Shown piece after piece: positions 47,393-59,078 of a stretch of DNA of 64,000 nt (positions within the stretch are counted from its first letter, which is position 1; each line of letters begins with the position of its first letter). Made by a program: the position numbers and the translations under genes. The DNA is from Helianthus annuus. Lineage: Eukaryota; Streptophyta; Magnoliopsida; Asterales; Asteraceae. The notes under the pieces were generated by a model. It saw only the letters and a list, made by a program, of their open reading frames with translations, ran no database searches and was not told the origin of the DNA. The stretch spans positions 21,794,883 through 21,858,882 of the forward strand of contig NC_035436.2 in NCBI RefSeq assembly GCF_002127325.2. The letters run 5' to 3'.

Positions 47393-49037
47393 TGATGTGC
47401 GTGAAGTGTGTTATATTTTAGGTATATATTTTAAGCTCTTTTTACACTTTTTAGCCAAGTTTTAAATTTATAAAACACGATATTTACTAACACTAAACAC
47501 ATATATGGGCAAGTGCACCCATCGTGGACGTAGTATAGTGTTGGTAAGATACTGAGGTCGTCCAAGGACACAAAAGCTTTTAGTACCGGTTTATCCTCAA
47601 CGTCTAACCAAATCAAAATGTTAGAAAAAGGTTTTAAACTAAGAAAATAAAACTAACTAAAATGCTGAAAAATAAAATAAAAATAAAAACAGATAGACAA
47701 GATGAATCACTTGGATCCAACTCGTGTTTAGTGTAACCTTTGATTATTTTCGCACTTTTGCACTTGTTTAAGAGATTATCTTAGTTATTGTAGTAGGCCC
47801 CTCTTTTGAAGGCGACGTTACCCTCAACCCAGTAGTTTGAGTCAGCAAGGATATAATCCTAAAGGGTCGGATTATTGGAAGATAATTAATTAAGTTATTA
47901 ATGCATAATGTGGTAGGCCCCTCTTTTGAAGGCGACGTTACCCTCAGGTAAGTAGTCTGAGTCAGCAGGGATACAGTCCTAAGTAGCTGGGTTAAAGTTT
48001 TAATAATAGTTTAACTTATGAGGGGATAAAAGAGTTTGGACCCCCGCCATCCAATAACTGTGGGTATTGAAGGAGGTCCTACTAAATTTGACCCAGGTCC
48101 TTTGCAGGATCTATACACTGAACAATGGCAAGACTCTTACCAAACCATTCCCTTAACCCCCGACCAGGTAGCCAACATACCTCCATATAGACCGTGGAGA
48201 TATGAATGGTGAAAATCTTTTATTTTATGTAGACAGTAAAATAATGCCAAGACACCACGGACAAATGATAAGGAAGAATCACCTTCAACATAAGAAACTA
48301 GTAATTAAAGTCATTAATACAAAACCAATTAAAAAGTGCAAAAGATTAAAAATAAAAAGTATTACACTAAACACTTGTCTTCACCAAGTGATGTAAAAGA
48401 CTTAGGCTAACATGGCCTTTGATTGTCAAGAACTCTTACGATCAATCTTGGATCCCGAGACGACTCACACACTCTATGATGGACAATGGATGATGGTGGT
48501 GGATTATGGTGTTATGGTGATGGTGGATGGTGGGTGAAGTGTGAGAGAGGTGGTGTGCCAAGGGATAAGTTGAAAGATCTCCAAACACTCCTATTTATAG
48601 GCTGAATAGAAGCTCGGGCACGGCCCCGTGTCCATCTGACACTATCTTTCTTCATTAATTGTAATTCGCAATTACAATAAATGCGCCTGCAGGAAGTTGA
48701 CCACGCCCCCGTGTCCGCTGGGCACGACCCCGTGGTGGGCAGTAGAAGCTTCTATAGGTTTGTCTTTTCTGCTGTTGCGTGTTCAGTCTTCTGTCTTCTT
48801 AGTTTTGCTTGGGAAGATGCTGTCGGGGGGGGGGGGTCGGGCATATCACTTTTGTTCCATTTCTCGTATTTATGTTAGATTTTGCTGTCTTTTTGCTTCT
48901 TTTGTTATTTTGGGCTCATTTAATCATGAAAATATAAAAGAAAGACAAAAGCACACTTTTTCCAACATTAGTACTAAAAAAGGGTTAGTTTTAAGCCATA
49001 ATTGATGTAATTTATATGTTGCATTTTGTGCATATCA
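47393..49037 (-). repeat. 5' LTR of the LARD
   Basis: 1645 bp, TGATGTGCGTGAAG ... GCATATCA. TATA at 48592-48599. A 12-G run near 48826. Fewer GC palindrome units than the 3' LTR. Confidence 0.92.
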
Positions 49038-49042
49038 GTACC

Positions 49043-50194
49043 AGCCTACTTCAGGGAACTGCCAATGTGTTGCTTGATGAAGACCACTTCACGCTGCGAA
49101 AGCTCTAACGCTGCCTTCAATGTCAACTCAACAAGTGCGAACACCCTTGTACAATTTATGATGTGCTTTGAAAGTGGGATAGACAGCCAATGCTATCGGC
49201 AATGTGTGTCGGAGTATAAAACCTCATCCACGGTCTTCAAGGGCAATACTGATTTAGCGATAGAACAGCACGCGTTCGCCATTTACACAAACCCTGTTTT
49301 CATGCAAGTTCAAAAGGAGATAATTAAAGGGAAGTTTTTATGCTACATCACAAACCAAACCGAGTCCAGCAATACCACTCTTTTGGTCGACGTCACTCAT
49401 TTGGACAAAAGGAACAACATCACAAATGTCTATCAGGTAACACATGTTAGGCAAGTTCATTATTACCACTCCACTAACATACGTTAGATCTAAAGGCCTT
49501 TTTTTGCTCCTTCTGTTCCCAACAGGTTACATATAACACTGTAGACCACTCCGCCAGTTGCTCATGCAGGAATTTCACACGTATCGGATATATGTGTCGC
49601 CATGTCTTTTGTGTATATCGATTGAAAAATGTTGCAAAGATACCACCCAAATACATAAACGATAGGTGGCGCCGAGATGCCCTCCCAAAAGAGGTTTTTT
49701 CACTTTCTAGCCGACACGGCGTCAACGCACACACACCGTCCGTTATGCGGAATGAAATCCTCGACCTCGTTAATGAATGCGTTGATATGGCCAGAACCGA
49801 TGATGATTCATTGTCAAAATTGGTTGCCTAACTCTGGGATTTCAAGATCAATGTGCTTTCCAAGCAACCATTGGGTACAACTAAAAATGAAACAAACGAG
49901 TGTGAAATGGAAGAAATAGTTGGGCAACCAGTCAACATTCCAGTCGAAGTTGCTAATCCAGATGTTGTTCGCAATAAGGGATGTGGTACACATACTCGCA
50001 TTTCCGGACCGGGTGAGAAGGCAAAGACAAAACCACCAAAACGTCCAAAGCAGCTTCGTCTATGCAAGCGTTGTGGCCTGTATGTCGAGGACCACGACTC
50101 ATGCAACTGCGTTAAGGTGGCCGCAATGAAAGCAGCAAAGGCAGCTGCTGAACAACAAAGGCAGACCGCCCCTGGTGCGTCCCCTTCTGATTAA
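49043..50194 (+). pseudogene. FAR1-like MULE transposase, 3' part
   Basis: Continues the exon interrupted at 29151: YFRELPMCC, then TTSRCESSNAAF with the expected third catalytic residue (Glu at 49098). The exon ends at 49436. After an intron beginning with GTAACACATGTTAG, the next exon (from about 49526) has a SWIM zinc finger (CSCRNF...CRH) and the C-terminal Cys/His cluster CKRCGLYVEDHDSC with a basic linker. A TAA at 49829-49831 interrupts the frame. A tail of Ala/Gln ends at 50194. Together with 27040-29151 this is a nearly complete but dead transposase gene. Confidence 0.82.
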
Positions 50195-50860
50195 AATCTA
50201 TCTTTTCCTTTACTAGTACTATGTAATGGGAGACTCTCTTCATTTTGGGCTTCTTACACACATATAACAGTCTTTTAACATCCTCTTGCTTTTTTCTGTT
50301 ACGTGTGTAAGAAGGTGGAACTATTGTTATCTCATTTATCATTTCTATTCTTGTAAAAACTTTATGGCCTTCGGCACTTTGTGTTTGTAGGCCACCTTTT
50401 GTGGACCTCTGTTTGCTATTAACGGGCTTATCTTATTATCATATGCATGGATAATTGTGGTTTTGGTTTATATTTTACAACAACATTAAAACAGATGCTT
50501 AACACATGTTAGCCCCCGTACTTGGGGTTTTTTTTTAACTGTAAAGGAGCAGTAAAAGAAAAAACGTGTTAACCACACCAATAGCTTATATCTAAAGACA
50601 TACCAGGTTATAGAATTAAACTTCACAACTAGCCAACTTAACAACACATACTACTACTAGGTTACAACCGCACCTAAAACAACGGATCGACTACCGAGCA
50701 GTCACATCAACCCATCCCCACAAAAAAAATAATAATAAAAGAACAAAAAACGACGTTAGTATGTCGTCTACAAAGATAGGGTCAACAGGTTAACACAACT
50801 ATAACCACTTACCACATCCTAACTACCCCTTCTTATCCTCCATCTCTATGAAGCTTTTCA
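50195..50860. other. Spacer between convergent MULE genes
   Basis: No ORF with support. It contains one exact TAACACATGTTA 12-mer at 50500-50511. Confidence 0.5.
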
Positions 50861-51304
50861 TCATGGTGTGGCAACATCTTCATCACGAAAGTACAGAGGA
50901 GACGGGCTACGCTCACTCTCCCATGGGTCATGGTAACACCAGGACCTGATTGTTTCGGGTGAGTATGGACACAATGGGCAACCACATAATTCATGGTCTG
51001 GATCCGTTAGCAACATAACTAACTCCTCTGGTAGCCCCTTCAAAATTTCAGCTTCTGGTAAAACGTGTTCCGTACGGCGTGACTCTTCTTGTGAAACAAC
51101 ATCTACATCATCTACATTGTTTGTTCCGCTTTCTGAAGCATCGTCACCACCCGGGCCTCCAGTTTTCACGTCCTGGCGCTTCTTGTGAAACACTTTTCTT
51201 TCGTAGCACACCCTGTACCGACCCTCACATGCTTCCTTCCCCTTTTGCTTCAGCTTCTCCATGCCTGGTGGTGTAGCCGTGACCTTATTTTTATAAGTGT
51301 CCAT
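50861..51304 (-). CDS. Small third gene of the giant MULE, 147 residues, unknown
   Basis: ATG at 51304 (MDTYKNKVTATPPG). The frame is open a little further upstream but has no ATG there. The N-terminal part is basic (KLKQKGKEACEGRY, KVFHKKRQD), the middle is acidic and Asp-rich, and the C-terminal part has a Cys/His group (CGCPLCPYSPETIRSWCYHD) that could bind zinc. A CTATAAGTAG box near 51391-51402 lies about 90 bp upstream, which favours a separate gene over an exon of the Ulp1-like gene. No family recognised. No stop or frameshift inside. Confidence 0.5.
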   Translation of the reverse strand: MDTYKNKVTATPPGMEKLKQKGKEACEGRYRVCYERKVFHKKRQDVKTGGPGGDDASESGTNNVDDVDVVSQEESRRTEHVLPEAEILKGLPEELVMLLTDPDHELCGCPLCPYSPETIRSWCYHDPWESERSPSPLYFRDEDVATP

Positions 51305-51390
51305 CACATTAGCACACTTTGGAACCACTAAAAGTTTTTGGTTTACTGAAGTAGTGAAGTATTACAGAATATGACTTGGTTCTTCATTAC

Positions 51391-51402
51391 ACTACTTATA
51401 GA
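51391..51402 (-). promoter_or_regulatory. Possible TATA box of the third MULE gene
   Basis: CTATAAGTAG on the minus strand, about 90 bp before ATG 51304. Confidence 0.35.
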
Positions 51403-52714
51403 GGTATATCATGGATACATTTAATATAGTTGTTGTGACTTGATTTTGATGTGACCCTAAGGGGCAAAAAAGCAACGGTTCCTTTTTCCAATAAAGTTGT
51501 TTTCTAGCCACCAACCCCTTTGTTAGTAGACTTCTGCCACCTACTTTCCCCAACTTCCAAGAATCCTAATACATTTATAACAGTGGGCCCCTTGACAACA
51601 GGAAGCAGCATTTTCATTTCCTTAAATGTTACACCTCCCAATATATAATTTAAAACAGGCCCATTTAAAACATTATCAACTACATCAATAACATTCTAAC
51701 ACATGCAAGAATACATCAATATTCTTCAGAGTATAAAATTACCAACTTAATAAACATCAGTTTTAATCAGACAGATTTCACACAGACAGTCTATCCCCAA
51801 AAGAGCTGTTACACCTAATGCAACAGCTATCCCACAATAAGTTTAAAGCAACATCCACAAAACAAAGTACATGCCACACCCCAAACAAAGTCTACATATA
51901 CATATAATAGGTATCCCCAAAAGAGCTGGCACACTTAACACTACACATATCCCACAGTAAATACCATTCACCCCCTAACACATGTTACTCTAACCGGCAA
52001 TCCTGCTTGATTTTAGGAAGCAGCACATTCACCTCCGAACATAAGATGTGCACAGCATACCTCTTTCTCAACTTCCTCACCTCGGCCATCTTCTTCGCCC
52101 CACTCATGTTGAACCGACAATTAAAACTTTTGTTTTTCCCCATGTAGCACTCCATGTGCCGCATTAAGAAGACTCCACAATCAGTTGTGTTTGCTGTGGT
52201 CGCCCAAGTAACCGGCATACGCTGGATGTTGCAGTCGTCCATGTCATCGGCTCGCGGATTACCAACCTCCCGAAGGTATTGCACAAACATATCTTTCTGC
52301 ATATACATATACAAGCCATGCTCAATTAAAAAACACATCTTGAATACAATCACACTTACGGTACAACATGGGTCATTTTAATAACTTACAAACTTATACG
52401 GTGTGTCCTTGTGGAGGTAGTATACACTATCTTCTATCGGCTGAGCTTGTCTGCCTTTGTCATTATCAACAACATAAATTCCAGGGTCCCGCAACTCAAA
52501 CACTTGCAAGTAAAAATGTTTTTGCTCCAAGATCGGGAACAAAACAATGTCTTGCTTTCTAAAATCAGGAACCTTTTCAGCGTTGTTAACCGCACCTTTT
52601 ATACCAACCCGAAACTTGTGCATCCGCGCCTCGACTCCACCTTCCTCAGTTGTTAACATCCACCGAAACTTTCACAAAAGAGAAATTAATAAGGATAACC
52701 GCTCGCCACACCAA

Positions 52715-52985
52715 ACATGCAACAATTAATCAATTGAACATCAAACATGCAACAATTAACTTTTTTTTATATTTATTTAAAAAAGGGCAAAGAATTAACA
52801 CATGTTAGGGAAACATGCAACAATTAACTTAGGGCAAACAATTAACCCATCTTGGGCAAACATGCAACAATTAACACATCTTAGGCAAGAAGGGCAAACA
52901 ATTAACACATGTTAGGCAAACATGCAACAATTAACTTTTTTTTTTTACCTTTTTTAAAGAAGCCAATTAACACATGATAGGCAAA
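52715..52985. repeat. Intron minisatellite, copy 1
   Basis: Units like GGCAAACATGCAACAATTAA, several holding TAACACATGTTAGG. The same roughly 270-bp block is at 57635-57905, in another intron of the same gene. Confidence 0.8.
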
Positions 52986-54253
52986 CTTCAAAGTCACACC
53001 CTAACTACTTTTGCACAAAAAAACATCAATCTACACAATCCATGTCTATATACAAAACACTCACCACAACTTTAGTACCAAAGAATAGCCTACTGTAGGC
53101 CTCCCTTGATTTGCGTTTCTCTTGGAAGTTTTGCACCTCCGCCCAACAGTCGATAATACCATCCGACACCTCATTGCCAATGTTTAAACTCTTGAACATA
53201 GCCCGAGACTCTTCTACATGGGCAGGGCTTCGAAACAGCAACTCCCTGGTTTCATATGTACAGATAAAAAATTAACTTCCATATCTTAACACACGTTATT
53301 GTAGTTTAATTCATTTTTTTACAGTCTCCCCCATACTTACACAGCCATGTGTATCGGGCTATCTACATCATCAACTGACGACGTACCCTGTTCATTCCTG
53401 CGGCAAAAATCAAAAAATAACCAATTAACTAGATCCATTTTGTTCATGGTTTACACCCTATTATACAACAATAAACCTCGTAGTAGTTCTACTTACATGT
53501 TTGCCTCCATTGGCCGCTTCCTACTAGAATGCCCATTTAGCAAGTGCGTCGGGGATTCATCAGCGTATATGTAATCCCACAGATTTGCCTCCTTCTTAGT
53601 GATTGGCTGTCCCATGTCAACAGACCTTATATAGTAAGATGATCTATTTAGTTCCGCTGCCACTCTCTCTAAAAGGGAGCTTCCTTTTTGGGCCCCCAAT
53701 TCAGCTAACATACGTACACGGTGTGCTAGCGACAAATTTTCCTCCACCTCATTCGCATCACCACCAAATAACTCCGACCCAGCTTGCCCCTTGTGGATTG
53801 CAATTGCGGGGTCATATGAGCTAACCGGTTCTACCGTTATAACTATACTCAAGTTTGGGGTAGTCTCGACGTTGCCTAAACACGTATAAAAAAATAATTC
53901 ACGTTACTCTGAACCAATATAGCACTTTCACAGTAAACGAAAATAGTAAAGCTTACCGGAACGTTCGGGCGCTGTTTCTGTCCCAGCCATCTCATCCACC
54001 TTTGCAGTTGTGCAACCTGCATGTTCGATGCAAATAAGTATATTTAAATGACTCCCACTTAACCAACAATCCTAATCATTTTAATGCTCTTACGTACCAG
54101 TTTGCTGTGACTCGTCAAATTCACCGCCAATTTGTGTCATTCCAAGACTCCAATTAGGCCCATCGAAACTACGTTCATCAATAAACGTATCGCCTCCGTC
54201 CACTGTTCGTATGATTAACACATGTTAACCCACTAAATGTTCCTAATAGCGAA

Positions 54254-54829
54254 CTATTTAACACATGTTATAGAATGAAAAGCTGTAGCATTAAAATCCA
54301 GATGCCACCCCTCTTCCACGGCTTTGCCTTTACCATCCATAACCACCTCCTCAGCTTTATCGAAAGCATCTCCTTCCACAGAACCAACCACCACGCCAAC
54401 ACACTCTTCCTTATTTATGACAGTTGAATCTACTACGTCATGCTCAGTCTTACTATTTGAAGCTGCATAAAACATTCTTATCACATCTCATGCATAGGTT
54501 AGTATTTGAAGCTGCATAAAAAATTTACCGTTACAATCACGATGACAGTTCTCAACAGCCACCTTGCCTTTTCCATCCAAAACCACCTGTTCATCCTTAT
54601 CGATAACATCACCTTCCAGAGAGTGTGTTAACACGATGCCACCACATTCTTCTTTACTTGCATCAGTTGCAATCCCAACTTCATGCTCAGTCTTACTATT
54701 TGAAGCTGCATAAACATTCTCGAATAAATTAGACATGGCTAAACATGACGCGTCTATAGTTTTTATGACCCTATAAATAAAATGGTTTCTGAAGATTACC
54801 TTCTTTGTCATTCCCTTCAACCTGGTCAA
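54254..54829 (-). other. Duplicated exon pair in the Ulp1-like gene
   Basis: Two neighbouring exons read YAASNSKTEHDV...KEEC.GVV and YAASNSKTEHEV...KEEC.GIV, both ending in DGKGK plus a V/E-rich end. They must be a tandem duplication; they lie in the acidic middle part of the protein. Confidence 0.65.
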
Positions 54830-57634
54830 TAAGCTTCACATCCATCTCAGCAATTTTGGCTACCTCTTCAGCAAAGCTAAACAGCGGTTCAGAAATCTTA
54901 TCCTTTTTTGCATTAGTTGCTTCTAAATCGGTGATCTGCTGATCATCGTCCTTCGCATCCACATTATTGACAGGTGGAGGTACATGTCCTGCTGCCTCCA
55001 CACTACCTGCATCTTGACCAACCAACTGCATGCCAGAGCTACCGTCAACTGTCAAAGCGACAGGACACATGTTAAAACAGAATAAACTAATAAAGCACAC
55101 TATAAAAAACAAACAATCTGAAATGGTACGGAGCACTACCACGTACACCCTGGACCACTGATGCTTTAAAATGCAGTATCGCTCGCATTAAACCCAACGG
55201 CTTATGGACTTGTTCAACATCACTTTTATCCCCGCTCCATTTTCCTTCAATATGTACTGCCCCACCCATACTACAGTCACCTTCAGTTAAATTACCAGCC
55301 TCATGAACAATCTTATAACCATTGACGCCTTCATTTGATTCATCCCCAACTTCACTACCCTCCTTTACTTTCGTCGTGTTGCTTCTCAGTCTCGTTGCAC
55401 CCTATAACATCACATTAATATTAAATGGGTTCAGACACGTACGCATATTACAGGGACATAAACTTTTTCGAGCAACAAACAACGTCTCACCATCAATGTG
55501 TACTTATGTTTTCTTCCTAGGTTGCCATCTATACACTTAACTTTAAACGTACAATGAAACTGCTAACACATATAACACTTTACCTGTTTTGTTACCATCG
55601 TCCAGGTTTGGCCCATCAAACTTTATACTTGTCTTACGCCTTTTTGGGTCACACAGCCTACTTCTTTTTCAGGAGCATCCTTTAAGTTCTTCAATCGAGG
55701 AGATCTCCTCACCCGCAATGACTTCCCACCATCTTGCAGCGTTTCGGCACACGATTTTCCATCATCAGGTACGCTTGATTGCCCTGCAACATCAGCTGCA
55801 ACCATAACAGATGTTAAACAATACGATCGGTAACACATTAACATGTGTTACACTATACATTTTAGAAAGATAATCATCGCACCTTCCAGGCCATCAAAGT
55901 CTATGGCTGAAGATCCTACTTCTTTCAATCTACTTTTACTGATCCTTTTGTTAACCCGATTAAGTGACTTCCTGTACAAACTAGCTATTGGCGAACCATC
56001 CGACCATTCATCATCCATGCCATCCCCTACGAAAACGTTGCACATCAGTAAATGGGTGCCACATTAATAAACTAAATATTACAAAGAATGTCAGTGACTA
56101 ACCAGCGTTCTCTCCCTCGTTAATGTGAATACTTTCATCATTTTTCAAATCTTCCATCACCTCATTGATACGGTGCAACGATAAATCTACCGCTTTATCG
56201 TGATCTGTACTTTCATAGGCTTTCTATTCAAACAAACTTTCATACATTGCCTTCAAAGTTTGTACTTCCTCGTCATCAGGGCTTTCCACACACATAGATT
56301 CTAACATACCCTCTATTTTGATTTTGTTCTTGTTTGTCACATTAAATAGCTGTCGTATCATCAACAGCCTCTCCTGTTTTAAATTTTTTTTCAACTGTTA
56401 CATACCAAAATTATATATTAATTGTAAAAAAACACATGTTAGTGCATATAACTATACCTCCTTACATGCCTAGTGTTCCACGTTATAGTTACATGGAAGT
56501 GTTAATCCTTTAAACCGTCCCAGACCAAACCCACCAACAAGTATTTCCAGCCTTTCTCTCTCTCGCAACCTCTTCAAGTTCCAGAAAGCCAAAGGACACA
56601 CCGCTTTGTCAACCTTCATTCTTGTGCACTCAATGCTATAAACGTACAACAGCTACAAGAAACAGCGATCAGTTCAGTCCGAAAACAAGCCAGTATATTA
56701 ACACATGTTAATTCTCCCAAATAAATAAATTTCACTTACTATCAGAATCGTGAGAGGCCCAAGGAAGATGCTTTGTGGTTCAAGCCAATCCCAGGTATCT
56801 TTGCAAGTTTTCAACTTATCTACCACCAGGTCACACCAGTCTACCTTTGCAAAATCCAGTTCGTCATCTAGATACTCTAAGATTTCTTCCCGTAAACAAC
56901 TTTGTTTATGACAGTCAACGAGCACTGCCACAAAACACATTACAAAATCCATACGGAAATCAAAACTGTCTTCGCCGTCGGACTCATCTATCATTTTCAC
57001 CATCTTTGTTGGAGGTACATGTACACCCGGGTATCTCGCCCTCCAATCCGCAATGGCATCAACCGAGATGGGCAACTTATCAATCGAACTAAACTTTTTC
57101 CCACCAGTCGGAATCCCTAATAACTCATGTATCACTTTCTTGTTTACCTTGATATTACCAGCAGGCGTACATCTCACCATCTTATCAGGATTAAAATTGT
57201 CGACAACAAAATAACCTAACTTAGCTGGTAACCCATCAACGCTGAAAGTAAGTAAACGACCAAAGCCTATTTCCCTGACCGCCTCACGTTGTTGGTCTGT
57301 CAATGCTCGTACACACTTATAAATTGTAGTGGTGCGGATCTCGTCCTTATTCACGGAAATTCATCCTTCTTGGCTAGCTTACAGTCTTTGGGAACTTTTG
57401 CCTGTTCGTTACCAACTTCCTTTTGCTTCCGTGCTTCACCTTTCATAGTCTTCTCTGAAACTTTCTTCTTCCCTGTCCGTAACGTTCTCCTGCTTGATGT
57501 AGTTGTTACATCTGCCCTATGTACTAGTATAACTTTTTATACCCAACCAAAACAACCAAAAAAAATAGTCTACTTTACAACCATTTATGTCAAATCTTTC
57601 TAACACAAACGGTAACATTACAGTTATACGATCA

Positions 57635-57905
57635 AACATGCAACAATTAATCAATTGAACATCAAACATGCAACAATTAACTTTTTATACATTTATTTAA
57701 AGAAGGGCAAACAATTAACACATGTTAGGCAAACATGCAACAATTAACTAATACGTAGGGCAAACAATTAACACATCTTGGGTAAACAAGCAACAATTAA
57801 CACATCTTAGGCAAGAAGGGCAAACAATTAACACATGTTAGGCAAACATGCAACAATTAACTTTTTTTACATTTATTTAAAGAATCCAATTAACACATGA
57901 TACGC
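57635..57905. repeat. Intron minisatellite, copy 2
   Basis: Lines up with 52715-52985 over its whole length, with small indels. Confidence 0.8.
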
Positions 57906-57984
57906 AAAGTTCAAAGTCAGACCATTAATTATTTGGGAAACAAACAAATCAAAGCCAATAATATTTAACTAACCACGTTTCTTT

Positions 57985-58105
57985 TAGTTCCACAGCCAGA
58001 ACTATCCATGGCAATGCTTTTTTTCCCTGCCGTCCACGGCAATGCTTTTTAGTTCCACAGCTAGAACTATCCACAGCAATGCTTTCTTTTAGTTCCACAA
58101 CTTGA
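57985..58105. repeat. Tandem repeat of TTTTAGTTCCACAG units
   Basis: Two and a half copies of a 50-60 bp unit with GCAATGCTTT and AGAACTATCCA. Non-coding, inside an intron. Confidence 0.6.
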
Positions 58106-58999
58106 TACGCAAATACCAACTATTGTAACCAAAGGCTAAGTACCTTTATGATTTTTGGTCTGTCTCTCTTTGCCTTCCACATAAGCTTCTTTACGCCCTG
58201 AGAAATTAGTAACAAAAACGATTACTCCAACCAGACACGACACGATAAAAACTATACACAATATTACTTGTTAACCTTTACCGGTTTTCCGTCGTTTCCC
58301 TGGGCCTGGTGACCCACTATTAGTATCATCATACACTTCAACGCTGCCAACAAAAGTATGTTATGAACAGGGACTAATCCAACACACTATACATATATAC
58401 CCACATCAATACTAACCTAATGCCCCAAATTGTTGATTTGAAGGACCTTCCTTGGAATCATCAGAGATAATAACAACACTACAGCTTTCAGACCTTTTCC
58501 GCCCTAATATAGGTCTCGAAGTGCTATATATATAAAACAAAACAAAATCAGTTGCCATTTTGGGGGAAATCGATTGAACAGAACCCCATTTTACAGGTCC
58601 GATTACAATAACTTACCTTTTACTTGAATTCTTCATCTTCCTTAATCGTTTCAGTTTAACCGACGACGACAAGATTATAAACGATTTCCTCATTCTCCCC
58701 AATGGACACTATCGACTTCTGTCTTAAGGTTAGAAAGTACCGATCGATGTTGTTTGGCGAAAGAGAAATATGAACCGTTAGTCTCTTGTGGGAAAGATAA
58801 AGAAGAAAATATTTTGAAATGCTTTGAAGTTTTGATTAGACGCCTACTACATGGCTGGGATTTGGTTTCCCAAAGTTCAATTTCCACTACCAAAAATACC
58901 CTTCCAGTTGTACTAATGTGTAATATAAGATTTCTTTTAATTATAATTCTTACCAAAATTAAGAGAGCCATTTATCAAGTTAGATGAAAGCTAATCAAT

Positions 59000-59060
59000 G
59001 GATGACAATGGGTTTGCATAGTTTTCTAAAAAAGATAGAGTTTTCTATAGAGCCCAGCCA
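59000..59060. repeat. Right terminal inverted repeat of the giant MULE
   Basis: See the left TIR. It ends at GCCCAGCC just before (TA)n at 59061-59078. Confidence 0.6.
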
Positions 59061-59078
59061 TATATATATATATATATA

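Larger units (their letters stand above)
29152..49037 (-). mobile_element. LARD-type non-autonomous LTR retrotransposon
   Basis: LTRs of 1704 and 1645 bp, exact TSD GTACC (29147-29151 and 49038-49042), a TGGCGCC-type PBS and a G-rich polypurine tract, but no pol. About 7.7 kb without nested Tekay B. It carries two ORFs of its own. It must use enzymes of another element, probably a Tat/Athila-type one given the PBS. LTRs differ by about 3% in the first 490 bp by my count. Its insertion interrupts a MULE transposase exon; joining the flanks with one GTACC keeps the transposase frame, which proves direction and order of events. Confidence 0.92.
51985..58693 (-). pseudogene. Ulp1-like (C48) cysteine protease gene of the MULE
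   Basis: A spliced gene of a dozen or more exons. Exon 1 (58617-58693) starts MRKSFIILSS, then exons near 58418-58525, 58283-58346 (GPGKRRKT, a likely nuclear signal) and 58147-58200. A large exon (56740-57354) reads AVREIGFGRLLTFSVDGLPA and resembles the N-terminal region of plant Ulp1-type transposon proteins. Middle exons are acidic and partly duplicated. The protease domain is in the last exons: HFYLQVFEL (His at 52518), YVVDND (Asp at 52467), TDCGVFLMRHME (Cys at 52179), the SUMO-protease triad; the usual oxyanion Gln appears to be Thr. Lesions: a TAG at 56470-56472 and a frame conflict near 57355, so this copy is probably inactive. How MULEs use such proteases is unknown. Confidence 0.75.
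26701..59060. mobile_element. Giant MULE (Mutator-like element) with transposase and Ulp1-like protease genes
   Basis: About 32.4 kb as it stands and 12.5 kb without the LARD. The left end (26701-26760) and right end (59000-59060) are degenerate terminal inverted repeats sharing GCTC.ATA.GAAAAC, CTTTTT.A.AAAAC and GCAAAC.C blocks, and both abut (TA)n, so the 9-11 bp target duplication would be hidden in the microsatellite. A FAR1/MULE transposase gene starts 340 bp from the left end. A Ulp1-like gene starts 365 bp from the right end and converges on it, with a small gene between. MULEs carrying Ulp1-like genes are known in plants (Kaonashi type); the match to that group is inference. Both main genes carry lesions. 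Confidence 0.68.

Noticed and set aside
49474..49734. 86-codon minus ORF
   Set aside because: Opposite strand of the SWIM-finger exon of the transposase.
57289..57603. 104-codon plus ORF (Cys/Phe-rich)
   Set aside because: Antisense to exons of the Ulp1-like gene, with no supporting promoter or motif.
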